Notes under the pieces: generated by a model
Told to the model about the DNA's origin: nothing
The model's database searches: none
The model's input: the letters and a program-made list of their open reading frames with translations, nothing else
NCBI RefSeq assembly: GCF_949987515.2
Contig: NW_027192658.1
Coordinates: 3,596,001 to 3,660,000, forward strand
Direction of reading: 5' to 3'
DNA from: Delphinus delphis
Lineage: Eukaryota; Chordata; Mammalia; Artiodactyla; Delphinidae
DNA length: 64,000 nt
Translations under genes and position numbers: made by a program
Part shown: in pieces, positions 11,054 through 23,686 of the stretch
How the letters are laid out: every line of letters starts with the position of its first letter
Numbering within the stretch: the first letter of the stretch is position 1

Positions 11054-12632
11054 ATTTACTTACAAAGCAATATCACTCAGCAATGAAATCTGTGTCATCA
11101 GGCCCTTAGCAGCACAATGAGTGGATTCAGGTATGATGATTCTAACTGAAATAAGTCACACAGAAAAAGAAACATCATAAGATATCAGTAATACACGGAA
11201 TGTAAACTTGGCTACACAGGAACTGAATTACAGAACAGAACAGGGTCTCAAATTTAGAAAACCAACTTATGCTTGCTTAAGGGTAAAGGTGAGTTGGGGT
11301 GCTGCATAAAACCAGAGATTGAAATGAGCACAGATAAAGTTCCTTAAGTCAAATATGGAATAGACAAGAGCTACTCCTTGCTCAACGAAATGGACTCAAC
11401 ACCGCATATTAAACGCCTAAGAATGTACCTGACTAGTAAGTATCGTAAAACCTATGGATTGCTATGTCTCCGAAAGAGAATCAAGCATGTGTACAGGGGC
11501 ATAAACGCAGCAGTGATAGGATTGGAGAGGTTCGGTGAGCAAATGAAGACCCTTTGAAGTCATATTGCATGGTACCCATTCCACGGGTCTCAACTCTCCA
11601 GGTTTAAGGTATTCTTCCTTCAGCTAAAACATGCATGTGGAACCCAAGTATGATCAACCATGTGAACGGGAGACGTGTTCAAATATGTCTCAGTTTTCCT
11701 CCCCTGGTACTCGGGTGCAACATTCCAGATGCTTTACTAACACTCTCCCCACTTGGAGAGTCAGTGCCTTTAACCTCCTGTTTGGCCCAGTTTGCAATTT
11801 CTGCGGAAGATGAACAGGAATAGCGAGAACCAATGAGAGGCTAGCTGGAGGTGTCTGGACGGGCAAATTTAACTCTCATTTCCCACCAGGAAGAGGAAAT
11901 AACCAAAGGCTCAGCGTGCCGTACCGGAACCAGATTAGGGCCTGAAGCCATCCTGCGGTGTTGCGGCCAGCTCAAAAGAAAGCGAGTTGAAGAAAGGAGC
12001 TCAGGGGCACTGTAATTCACAAACCTGCAGAGTTATAAATGACAGCTATCGTCCAAAAATAGACTGAAGTAAGGCTGCCAAGAGGACTTGAAAGCGGGGC
12101 AGAATTGCAGGAAACCGATTTCAGGAGGTAGACTGGAATTGCATTGAAAGCATAGGAAAAGAGGCAGAACGTCCACAATGATGCACTTGGCCAAAAAGGG
12201 CGTATGCGTTTTTTCCTGAATATATTCAGGAAAACACGCATACGCCCTTTTTGGCCAACCAAGCAAGCTTGCAAAGGAAATCTGCACTGCAATGAAGTCT
12301 CACTTCCCCCCGGTCAAAAGGGCCATCTGAAAAAAGTGTAAAATCCAGAAAGGCAGGACAGGCCATGGAGAACTGGGAGCCTTGTTATGCTGATGGGCGG
12401 GATGTAAATTGCCAACAACCACTCGGGAGAAGTGTATGGTGTTTCCTGAAACATCTAAAAAACAAAGCAACAGAACCTAGGGCACTTCCACTTATGGTCC
12501 TATAGCTTAGGGAAATTAAAATCAAAAAGACACAGCCACCCCAAAGTTTGGAACGGCTCTGTTTACAAGAACCTCGTTTACAGTACAAGTTCAACATCGC
12601 CGAAAGTGAAAAATGGATAAAGAAGTTGTGGT
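11054..12632 (+). repeat. Satellite monomer M8 (type A)
   Basis: It is 1579 bp long. The palindrome at 12187-12258 has a changed right arm only. It ends with catcgccgaaag. Its partner M26 differs in having both arms changed and a one-base deletion. Confidence 0.9.
12187..12258. repeat. Palindrome with right-arm variant only (M8)
   Basis: The left arm is the common gcgttttttcc, while the right arm is the M5 form ggaaaacacgc, giving one mismatch. It is the converse of the M7 form. The linked downstream marker gcaatg, in place of acaatg, follows the right arm. Confidence 0.9.
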
Positions 12633-14210
12633 ATTCACTTACAAAGCAATATCACTCAGCAATGAAATCTGTGTCATCAGTCCCTTAGCAGCACAATGAG
12701 TGGATTCAGGTATGATGATTCTAACTGAAATAAGTCACACAGAAAAAGAAACATCATAAGATATCAGTAATACACGGAATGGAAACTTGGCTACACAGGA
12801 ACTGAATTACAGAACAGAACAGGGTCTCAAATTTAGAAAAACAACTTATGCTTGCTTAAGAGTAACGGTGAGTTGGGGTGCTGCATAAAACCAGAGATTG
12901 AAATGAGCACAGATAAAGTTCCTTAAGCCAAATATGGAATAGACAAGAGCTACTCCTTGCTCAACGAAATGGACTCAACACCGCATATTAAACGCCTAAG
13001 AATGTACCTGACTTGTAAGTATCTTAAAACCTATGGATTGCTATGTCTCCGAAAGAGAATCAAGCATGAGTACAGGGGCATAAACGCAGCAGTGATAGGA
13101 TTGGAGAGGTGCGGTGAGCAAATGAAGACCCTTTGAAGTCATATTGCATGGTACCCATTCCACGGGTTTCAACTACAGAGGTTTAAGGTATTCTTCCCTC
13201 AGCTAAAACATGCATGTGGAACCTAGAGTATGATCAACCATGTGATCGGGAGACGTGTTCAAATATGTCTCAGTTTTCGTACCCTGGTACTCGGGTGCAA
13301 CATTCCAGACGCTTTCCTAACACTCTCCCCACTTGGAGATTCAGTCCCTTTAACCTCCTGTTTGGCCCAGTTTGCAATTTCTGCGGAAGATGAACAGGAA
13401 TAGCAAGAACCAATGAGAGGCTAGCTGGAGGTGTCTGGACGGGCAAATTTAACTCTCATTTCCCACCAGGAAGAGGAATTAACCAAAGGCTCAGCATGCC
13501 GGGCCGGAACCAGATTAGGGCCTGAAGCCATCCTGCGGTGTTGCGGCCAGCTCAAAAGAAAGCGAGTTGAAGAAAGGAGCTCAGGGGCACTGTAATTCAC
13601 AAACCTGCAGAGTTATAAATGACAGCTATCGTCCAAAAATAGACTGAAGTAAGGCTGCCAAGAGGACTTGAAAGCGGGGCAGAATTGCAGGAAACCGATT
13701 TCAGGAGGTAGACTGGAATTGCATTGAAAGCATAGGAAAAGAGGCAGAACGTCCACAATGATGCACTTGGCCAAAAAGGGCGTATGCGTTTTTTCCTGAA
13801 TATATTCAGGAAAAAACGCATATGCCCTTTTTGGCCAACCAAGCAAGCTTGCAAAGGAAATCTGCACTACAATGAAGTCTCACTTCCCCCCGGCCAAAAG
13901 GGCCATCTGAAAAAAGTGTAAAATCCAGAAAGGCAACAGGCCATTGAGAACTGGGAGCCTTGTTATGCTGATGGGCGGGATGTAAATTGCCAACAGACAC
14001 TTGGGAGAAGTGTATGGTGTTTCCTGAAACATCTAAAAAACAAAGCAACAGAGCCTAGGGCACTTCCACTTATGGTCCTATAGCTTAGGGAAATTAAAAT
14101 CAAAAAGACACAGCCACCCCAAAGTTTGGAACGGCTCTGTTTACAAGAACCTCGTTTACAGTACAAGTTCAACATCGCAGAAAGTGAAAAATGGATAAAG
14201 AAGTTGTGGT
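12633..14210 (+). repeat. Satellite monomer M9 (type B, mosaic)
   Basis: It is 1578 bp long. The 5' part up to about 13,197 is like M27, and from about 13,314 on it is like M28 (tttcctaac, gagattcag, agcaagaacc). The palindrome at 13767-13838 has one mismatch (catatg on the right). Confidence 0.9.
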
Positions 14211-15790
14211 ATTCACTTACAAAGCAATATCACTCAGCAATGAAATCTGTGTCATCAGTCCCTTAGCAGCACAATGAGTGGATTCAGGTATGATGATTCT
14301 AACTGAAATAAGTCACACAGAAAAAGAAACATCATAAGATATCAGTAATACACGGAATGGAAACTTGGCTACACAGGAACTGAATTACAGAACAGAACAG
14401 GGCCTCAAATTTAGAAAAACAACTTATGCTTGCTTAAGAGTAACGGTGAGTTGGGGTGCTGCATAAAACCAGAGATTGAAATGAGCACAGATAAAGTTCC
14501 TTAAGCCAAATATGGAATAGACAAGAGCTACTCCTTGCTCAACGAAATGGACTCAACACCGCATATTAAACGCCTAAGAATGTACCTGACTTGTAAGTAT
14601 CTTAAAACCTATGGATTGCTATGTCTCCGAAAGAGAATCCAGCATGTGTACAGGGGCATAAACGCAGCAGTGATAGGATTGGAGAGGTGCGGTGAGCAAA
14701 TGAAGACCCTTTGAAGTCATATTGCATGGTACCCATTCCACGGGTTTCAACTACAGAGGTTTAAGGTATTCTTCCTTCAGCTAAAACATGCATGTGGAAC
14801 CTAGAGTATGATCAACCATGTGAACGGGAGACGTGTTCAAATATGTCTCAGTTTTCCTCCCCTGGTACTCGGGTGCAACATTGCAGACGCTTTACTAACA
14901 CTCTCCCCACTTGGAGAGTCAGTGCCTTTAACCTCCTGTTTGGCCCAGTTTGCAATTTCTGTGGAAGATGAACAGGAATAGCGAGAACCAATGAGAGGCT
15001 AGCTGGAGGTGTCTGGACGGGCAAATTTAACTCTCATTTCCCACCAGGAAGAGGAATTAACCAAAGGCTCAGCATGCCGGGCCGGAACCAGATTAGGGCC
15101 TGAAGCCATCCTGCGGTGTTGCGGCCAGGTCACAAGAAAGCGAGTTGAAGAAAGGAGCTCAGGGGCACTGTAATTCACAAACCTGCAGAGTTATAAATGA
15201 CAGCTATCGTCCAAAAATAGACTGAAGTAAGGCTGCCAAGAGGACTTGAAAGCGGGGCAGAATTGCAGGAAACCGATTTCAGGAGGTAGACTGGAATTGC
15301 ATTGAAAGCATAGGAAAAGAGGCAGAACGTCCACAATGATGCACTTGGCCAAAAAGGGCGTATGCGTTTTCTCCTGAATATATTCAGGAAAAAACGCATA
15401 CGCCCTTTTTGGCCAACCAAGCAAGCTTGCAAAGGAAATCTGCACTACAATGAAGTCTCACTTCCCCCCGGCCAAAAGGGCCATCTGAAAAAAGTGTAAA
15501 ATCCAGAAAGGCAGGACAGGCCATGGAGAACTGGGAGCCTTGTTATGCTGATGGGCGGGATGTAAATTGCCAACAGACACTCGGGAGAAGTGTATGGTGT
15601 TTCCTGAAACATCTAAAAAACAAAGCAACAGAGCCTAGGGCACTGCCACTTATGGTCCTATAGCTTAGGGAAATTAAAATCAAAAAGACACAGCCACCCC
15701 AATGTTTGGAACGGCTCTGTTTACAAGAACCTCGTTTACAGTACAAGTTCAACATCGCCGAAAGTGAAAAATGGATAAAGAAGTTGTGGT
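14211..15790 (+). repeat. Satellite monomer M10 (type B)
   Basis: It is 1580 bp long. The palindrome at 15345-15416 has one mismatch (tctcc on the left). It has ggcctc, aatccagcatg, the rare acattgcagacg, ccaatgtttgg and catcgccgaaag. It is closest to M12, and then to M29/M30. Confidence 0.9.
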
Positions 15791-17369
15791 ATTCACTTAC
15801 AAAGCAATATCACTCAGCAATGAAATCTGTGTCATCAGTCCCTTAGCAGCACAATGAGTGGATTCAGGTATGATGATTCTAACTGAAATAAGTCACACAG
15901 AAAAAGAAACATCATAAGATATCAGTAATACACGGAATGGAAACTTGGCTACACAGGAACTGAATTACAGAACAGAACAGGGTCTCAAATTTAGAAAAAC
16001 AACTTATGCTTGCTTAAGAGTAACGGTGAGTTGGGGTGCTGCATAAAACCAGAGATTGAAATGAGCACAGATAAAGTTCCTTAAGCCAAATATGGAATAG
16101 ACAAGAGCTACTCCTTGCTCAACGAAATGGACTCAACACCGCATATTAAACGCCTAAGAATGTACCTGACTTGTAAGTATCTTAAAACCTATGGATTGCT
16201 ATGTCTCCGAAAGAGAATCAAGCATGTGTACAGGGGCATAATCGCAGCAGTGATAGGATTGGAGAGGTTCGGTGAGCAAATGAAGACCCTTTGAAGTCAT
16301 ATTGCATGGTACCCATTCCACGGGTTTCAACTACCCAGGTTTAAGGTATTCTTCCCTCAGCTAAAACATGCATGTGGAACCTAGAGTATGATCAACCATG
16401 TGATCGGGAGACGTGTTCAAATATGTCTCAGTTTTCGTACCCTGGTACTCGGGTGCAACATTCCAGACGCTTTCCTAACACTCTCCCCACTTGGAGATTC
16501 AGTCCCTTTAACCTCCTGTTTGGCCCAGTTTGCAATTTCTGCGGAAGATGAACAGGAATAGCAAGAACCAATGAGAGGCTAGCTGGAGGTGTCTGGACGG
16601 GCAAATTTAACTCTCATTTCCCACCAGGAAGAGGAATTAACCAAAGGCTCAGCATGCCGGGCCGGAACCAGATTAGGGCCTGAAGCCATCCTGCGGTGTT
16701 GCGGCCAGCTCAAAAGAAAGCGAGTTGAAGAAAGGAGCTCAGGGGCACTGTAATTCACAAACCTGCAGAGTTATAAATGACAGCTATCGTCCAAAAATAG
16801 ACTGAAGTAAGGCTGCCAAGAGGACTTGAAAGCGGGGCAGAATTGCAGGAAACCGATTTCAGGAGGTAGACTGGAATTGCATTGAAAGCATAGGAAAAGA
16901 GGCAGAACGTCCACAATGATGCCACATGGCCAAAAAGGGCGTATGCGTTTTTTCCTGAATATATTCAGGAAAAAACGCATATGCCCTTTTTGGCCAACCA
17001 AGCAAGCTTGCAAAGGAAATCTGCACTACAATGAAGTCTCACTTCCCCCCAGCCAAAAGGGCCATCTGAAAAAAGTGTAAAATCCAGAAAGGCAACAGGC
17101 CATTGAGAACTGGGAGCCTTGTTATGCTGATGGGCGGGATGTAAATTGCCAACAGACACTTGGGAGAAGTGTATGGTGTTTCCTGAAACATCTAAAAAAC
17201 AAAGCAACAGAGCCTAGGGCACTTCCACTTATGGTCCTATAGCTTAGGGAAATTAAAATCAAAAAGACACAGCCACCCCAAAGTTTGGAACGGCTCTGTT
17301 TACAAGAACCTCGTTTACAGTACAAGTTCAACATCGCAGAAAGTGAAAAATGGATAAAGAAGTTGTGGT
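15791..17369 (+). repeat. Satellite monomer M11 (type B, mosaic)
   Basis: It is 1579 bp long. The palindrome at 16926-16997 has two mismatches (atggcc at the left edge, catatg on the right). It carries ataatcgcag, tttcctaac and atgccacatgg. It is closest to M9, with one marker shared with M28. Confidence 0.9.
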
Positions 17370-18949
17370 ATTCACTTACAAAGCAATATCACTCAGCAAT
17401 GAAATCTGTGTCATCAGTCCCTTAGCAGCACAATGAGTGGATTCAGGTATGATGATTCTAACTGAAATAAGTCACACAGAAAAAGAAACATCATAAGATA
17501 TCAGTAATACACGGAATGGAAACTTGGCTACACAGGAACTGAATTACAGAACAGAACAGGGTCTCAAATTTAGAAAACCAACTTATGCTTGCTTAAGAGT
17601 AACGGTGAGTTGGGGTGCTGCATAAAACCAGAGATTGAAATGAGCACAGATAAAGTTCCTTAAGCCAAATATGGAATAGACAAGAGCTACTCCTTGCTCA
17701 ACGAAATGGACTCAACACCGCATATTAAACGCCTAAGAATGTACCTGACTTGTAAGTATCTTAAAACCTATGGATTGCTATGTCTCCGAAAGAGAATCCA
17801 GCATGTGTACAGGGGCATAAACGCAGCAGTGATAGGATTGGAGAGGTGCGGTGAGCAAATGAAGACCCTTTGAAGTCATATTGCATGGTACCCATTCCAC
17901 GGGTTTCAACTACAGAGGTTTAAGGTATTCTTCCTTCAGCTAAAACATGCATGTGGAACCTAGAGTATGATCAACCATGTGAACGGGAGACGTGTTCAAA
18001 TATGTCTCAGTTTTCCTCCCCTGGTACTCGGGTGCAACATTGCAGACGCTTTACTAACACTCTCCCCACTTGGAGAGTCAGTGCCTTTAACCTCCTGTTT
18101 GGCCCAGTTTGCAATTTCTGTGGAAGATGAACAGGAATAGCGAGAACCAATGAGAGGCTAGCTGGAGGTGTCTGGACGGGCAAATTTAACTCTCATTTCC
18201 CACCAGGAAGAGGAATTAACCAAAGGCTCAGCATGCCGGGCCGGAACCAGATTAGGGCCTGAAGCCATCCTGCGGTGTTGCGGCCAGGTCACAAGAAAGC
18301 GAGTTGAAGAAAGGAGCTCAGGGGCACTGTAATTCACAAACCTGCAGAGTTATAAATGACAGCTATCGTCCAAAAATAGACTGAAGTAAGGCTGCCAAGA
18401 GGACTTGAAAGCGGGGCAGAATTGCAGGAAACCGATTTCAGGAGGTAGACTGGAATTGCATTGAAAGCATAGGAAAAGAGGCAGAACGTCCACAATGATG
18501 CACTTGGCCAAAAAGGGCGTATGCGTTTTCTCCTGAATATATTCAGGAAAAAACGCATACGCCCTTTTTGGCCAACCAAGCAAGCTTGCAAAGGAAATCT
18601 GCACTACAATGAAGTCTCACTTCCCCCCGGCCAAAAGGGCCATCTGAAAAAAGTGTAAAATCCAGAAAGGCAGGACAGGCCATGGAGAACTGGGAGCCTT
18701 GTTATGCTGATGGGCGGGATGTAAATTGCCAACAGACACTCGGGAGAAGTGTATGGTGTTTCCTGAAACATCTAAAAAACAAAGCAACAGAGCCTAGGGC
18801 ACTGCCACTTATGGTCCTATAGCTTAGGGAAATTAAAATCAAAAAGACACAGCCACCCCAATGTTTGGAACGGCTCTGTTTACAAGAACCTCGTTTACAG
18901 TACAAGTTCAACATCGCCGAAAGTGAAAAATGGATAAAGAAGTTGTGGT
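17370..18949 (+). repeat. Satellite monomer M12 (type B)
   Basis: It is 1580 bp long. The palindrome at 18504-18575 has one mismatch (tctcc). It shares acattgcagacg with M10 alone, and ccaatgtttgg with M10 and M30. Confidence 0.9.
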
Positions 18950-20529
18950 ATTCACTTACAAAGCAATATCACTCAGCAATGAAATCTGTGTCATCAGTCC
19001 CTTAGCAGCACAATGAGTGGATTCAGGTATGATGATTCTAACTGAAATAAGTCACACAGAAAAAGAAACATCATAAGATATCAGTAATACACGGAATGGA
19101 AACTTGGCTACACAGGAACTGAATTACAGAACAGAACAGGGTCTCAAATTTAGAAAAACAACTTATGCTTGCTTAAGAGTAACGGTGAGTTGGGGTGCTG
19201 CATAAAACCAGAGATTGAAATGAGCACAGATAAAGTTCCTTAAGCCAAATATGGAATAGACAAGAGCTACTCCTTGCTCAACGAAATGGACTCAACACCG
19301 CATATTAAACGCCTAAGAATGTACCTGACTTGTAAGTATCTTAAAACCTATGGATTGCTATGTCTCCGAAAGAGAATCAAGCATGTGTACAGGGGCATAA
19401 ACGCAGCAGTGATAGGATTGGAGAGGTGCGGTGAGCAAATGAAGACCCTTTGAAGTCATATTGCATGGTACCCATTCCACGGGTTTCAACTACAGAGGTT
19501 TAAGGTATTCTTCCTTCAGCTAAAACATGCATGTGGAACCCAAGTATGATCAACCATGTGATCGGGAGACGTGTTCAAATATGTCTCAGTTTTCCTCCCC
19601 TGGTACTCGGGTGCAACATTCCAGACGCTTTACTAACACTCTCCCCACTTGGAGAGTCAGCGCCTTTAACCTCCTGTTTGGCCCAGTTTGCAATTTCTGC
19701 GGAAGATGAACAGGAATAGCGAGAACCAATGAGAGACTAGCTGGAGGTGTCTGGACGGGCAAATTTAAGTCTCATTTCCCACCAGGAAGAGGAAATAACC
19801 AAAGGCTCAGCAGGCCGGGCCGGAACCAGATTAGGGCCTGAAGCCATCCTGCGGTGTTGCGGCCAGCTCACAAGAAAGCGAGTTGAAGAAAGGAGCTCAG
19901 GGGCACTGTAATTCACAAACCTGCAGAGTTATAAATGACAGCTATTGTCCAAAAATAGACTGAAGTAAGGCTGCCAAGAGGACTTGAAAGCGGGGCAGAA
20001 TTGTAGGAAACCGATTTCAGGAGGTAGACTGGAATTGCATTGAAAGCATAGGAAAAGAGGCAGAACGTCCACAATGATGCACTTGGCCAAAAAGGGCGTA
20101 TGCGTTTTTTCCTGAATATATTCAGGAAAAAACGCATACGCCCTTTTTGGCCAACCAAGCAAGCTTGCAAAGGAAATCTGCACTACAATGAAGTCTCACT
20201 TCCCCCCGGTCAAAAGGGACCATCTGAAAAAAGTGTAAAATCCAGAAAGGCAGGACAGGCCATGGAGAACTGGGAGCCTTGTTATGCTGATGGGCGGGAT
20301 GTAAATTGCCAACAGACACTCGGGAGAAGTGTATGGTGTTTCCTGAAACATCTAAAAAACAAAGCAACAGAGCCTAGGGCACTGCCACTTATGGTCCTAT
20401 AGCTTAGGGAAATTAAAATCAAAAAGACACAGCCACCCCAAAGTTTGGGACGCCTCTGTTTACAAGAACCTCGTTTACAGTACAAGTTCAACATCGCAGA
20501 AAGTGAAAAATGGATAAAGAAGTTGTGGT
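18950..20529 (+). repeat. Satellite monomer M13 (type B 5' part)
   Basis: It is 1580 bp long with a perfect palindrome at 20083-20154. It carries gcaggccgggcc, gctattgtcc and ttgtaggaaacc, and one extra base in aaaagggacc near 20,219. Its partner is M31. Confidence 0.9.
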
Positions 20530-22107
20530 ATTTACTTACAAAGCAATATCACTCAGCAATGAAATCTGTGTCATCAGGCCCTTAGCAGCACAATGAGTGG
20601 ATTCAGGTATGATGATTCTAACTGAAATAAGTCACACAGAAAAAGAAACATCATAAGATATCAGTAATACACGGAATGTAAACTTGGCTACACAGGAACA
20701 GAATTAGAGAACAAACAGGGTCTCAAATTTAGAAAACCAACTTATGCTTGCTTAAGGGTAAAGGTGAGTTGGGGTGCTGCATAAAACCAGAGATTGAAAT
20801 GAGCACAGATAAAGTTCCTTAAGTCAAATATGGAATAGACAAGAGCTACTCCTTGCTCAACGAAATGGACACAACACCCCATATTAAACGCCTAAGAATG
20901 TACCTGACTAGTAAGTATCGTAAAACCTATGGATTGCTATGTCTCCAAAAGAGAATCAAGCATGTGTACAGGGGCATAAACGCAGCAGTGATAGGATTGG
21001 AGAGGTTCGGTGAGCAAATGAAGACCCTTTGAAGTCATATTGCATGGTACCCATTACACGGGTCTCAACTCTACAGGTTTAAGGTATTCTTCCTTCAGCT
21101 AAAACATGCATGTGGAACCCAAGTATGATCAACCATGTGAACGGGAGACGTGTTCAAATATGTCTCAGTTTTCCTCCCCTGGTACTCGGGTGCAACATTC
21201 CAGACGCTTTACTAACACTCTCCCCACTTGGAGAGTCAGCGCCTTTAACCTCCTGTTTGGCCCAGTTTGCAATTTCTGCGGAAGATGAACAGGAATAGCG
21301 AGAACCAATGAGAGGCTAGCTGGAGGTGTCTGGACGGGCAAATTTAACTCTCATTTCCCACCAGGAAGAGGAAATAACCAAAGGCTCAGCGTGCCGTACC
21401 GGAACCAGATTAGGGCCTGAAGCCATCCTGCGGTGTTGCGGCCAGCTCAAAAGAAAGCGAGTTGAAGAAAGGAGCTCAGGGGCACTGTAATTCACAAACC
21501 TGCAGAGTTATAAATGACAGCTATCGTCCAAAAATAGACTGAAGTAAGGCTGCCAAGAGGATTTGAAAGCGGGGCAGAATTGCAGGAAACCGATTTCAGG
21601 AGGTAGACTGGAATTGCATTGAAAGCATAGGAAAAGAGGCAGAAAGTCCACAATGATGCACTTGGGCAAAAAGGGCGTATGCGTTTTTTCCTGAATATAT
21701 TCAGGAAAAAACGCATACGCCCTTTTTGGCCAACCAAGCAAGCTTGCAAAGGAAATCTGCACTACAATGAAGTCTCACTTCCCCCCGGTCAAAAGGGCCA
21801 TCTGAAAAAAGTGTAAAATCCAGAAAGGCAGGACAGGCCATGGAGAACTGGGAGCCTTGTTATGCTGATGGGCGGGATGTAAATTGCCAACAACCACTCG
21901 GGAGAAGTGTATGGTGTTTCCTGAAACATCTAAAAAACAAAGCAACAGAACCTAGGGCACTTCCACTTATGGTCCTATAGCTTAGGGAAATTAAAATCAA
22001 AAAGACACAGCCACCCCAAAGTTTGGAACGGCTCTCTTTACAAGAACCTCGTTTACAGTACAAGTTCAACATCGCAGAAAGTGAAAAATGGATAAAGAAG
22101 TTGTGGT
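20530..22107 (+). repeat. Satellite monomer M14 (type A)
   Basis: It is 1578 bp long. The palindrome at 21662-21733 has one mismatch (ttgggc). It carries gaattagagaacaaac, ggacacaacacccc, gaggatttgaaag and ctctctttac. Its partner is M32. Confidence 0.9.
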
Positions 22108-23686
22108 ATTTACTTACAAAGCAATATCACTCAGCAATGAAATCTGTGTCATCAGGCCCTTAGCAGCACAATGAGTGGATTCAGGTATGATGATTCTAAC
22201 TGAAATAAGTCACACAGAAAAAGAAACATCATAAGATATCAGTAATACACGGAATGGAAACTTGGCTACACAGGAACTGAATTACAGAACAGAACAGGGT
22301 CTCAAATTTAGAAAACCAACTTATTCTTGCTTAAGGGTAAAGGTGAGTTGGGGTGCTGCATAAAACCAGAGATTGAAATGAGCACAGATAAAGTTCCTTA
22401 AGCCAAATATGGAATAGACAAGAGCTACTCCTTGCTCAACGAAATGGACTCAACACCCCATATTAAACGCCTAAGAATGTACCTGACTAGTAAGTATCTT
22501 AAAACCTATGGATTGCTATGTCTCCGAAGGAGAATCAAGCATGTGTACAGGGGAATAAACGCAGCAGTGATAGGATTGGAGAGGTTCGGTGAGCAAATGA
22601 AGACCCTTTGAAGTCATATTGCATGGTACCCATTCCACGGGTTTCAACTACCCAGGTTTAAGGTATTCTTCCTTCAGCTAAAACATGCATGTGGAACCTA
22701 GAGTATGATCAACCATGTGATCGGGAGACGTGTTCAAATATGTCTCAGTTTTCCTCCCCTGGTACTCGGGTGCAACATTCCAGACGCTTTCCTAACACTC
22801 TCCCCACTTGGAGAGTCAGTCCCTTTAACCTCCTGTTTGGCCCAGTTTGCAATTTCTGCGGAAGATGAACAGGAATAGCGAGAACCAATGAGAGACTAGC
22901 TGGAGGTGTCTGGACGGGCAAATTTAACTCTCATTTCCCACCAGGAAGAGGAATTAACCAAAGGCTCAGCATGCCGGGCCGGAACCAGATTAGGGCCTGA
23001 AGCCATCCTGCGGTGTTGCGGCCAGGTCACAAGAAAGCGAGTTGAAGAAAGGAGCTCAGGGGCACTGTAATTCACAAACCTGCAGAGTTATAAATGAGAG
23101 CTATCATCCAAAAATAGACTGAAGTAAGGCTGCCAAGAGGACTTGAAAGCGGGGCAGAATTGCAGGAAACCGATTTCAGGAGGTAGACTGGAATTGCATT
23201 GAAAGCATAGGAAAAGAGGCAGAACGTCCACAATGATGCCACTTGGCCAAAAAGGGCGTATGCGTTTTTTCCTGAATATATTCAGGAAAAAACGCATACG
23301 CCCTTTTTGGCCAACCAAGCAAGCTTGCAAAGGAAATCTGCACTACAATGAAGTCTCACTTCCCCCCGGCCAAAAGGGCCATCTGAAAAAAGTGTAAAAT
23401 CCAGAAAGACAACAGGCCACTGAGAACTGGGAGCCTTGTTATGCTGATGGGCGGGATGAAAATTGCCAACAGACACTTGTGAGAAGTGTATGGTGTTTCC
23501 TGAAACATCTAAAAAACAAAGCAACAGAGCCTAGGGCACTTCCACTTATGGTCCTATAGCTTAGGGAAATTAAAATGAAAAAGACACAGCCACCTCAAAG
23601 TTTGGAACGGCTCTGTTTACAAGAACCTCGTTTACAGTACAAGTTCAACATCGCAGAAAGTGAAAAATGGATAAAGAAGTTGTCGT
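22108..23686 (+). repeat. Satellite monomer M15 (type A)
   Basis: It is 1579 bp long with a perfect palindrome at 23243-23314. It carries cgaaggagaatc, aggggaataaac, gagagctatcatcc, gacaacaggccactgag and a ttgtcg ending. Its partner M33 looks identical by eye. Confidence 0.9.

Larger units (their letters stand above)
12633..15790 (+). repeat. Local dimer unit, first copy (M9-M10)
   Basis: M9-M10 and M11-M12 form a two-monomer duplication with a 3159-bp offset. M9 and M11 share tttcctaac, gagattcag, agcaagaacc and the catatg change in the right palindrome arm. M10 and M12 share the rare acattgcagacg variant, the tctcc change in the left arm, ccaatgtttgg and catcgccgaaag. The corresponding stretch of copy B (M27-M30) lacks this dimer duplication. 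Confidence 0.75.
15791..18949 (+). repeat. Local dimer unit, second copy (M11-M12)
   Basis: This is the partner of M9-M10. It differs by ataatcgcag in M11 (near 16,240), by catggcc at the left edge of the M11 palindrome, and by ggtctc with aaaacc in M12, where M10 has ggcctc with aaaaac. The ataatcgcag variant also occurs in M28 of copy B, so M11 is itself a mosaic. Confidence 0.75.

Noticed and set aside
20100..20402. Plus-strand open frame of 100 codons, the longest in the window
   Set aside because: It exists only because of a one-base insertion near 20,219 in M13. The paired monomer M31 lacks it.
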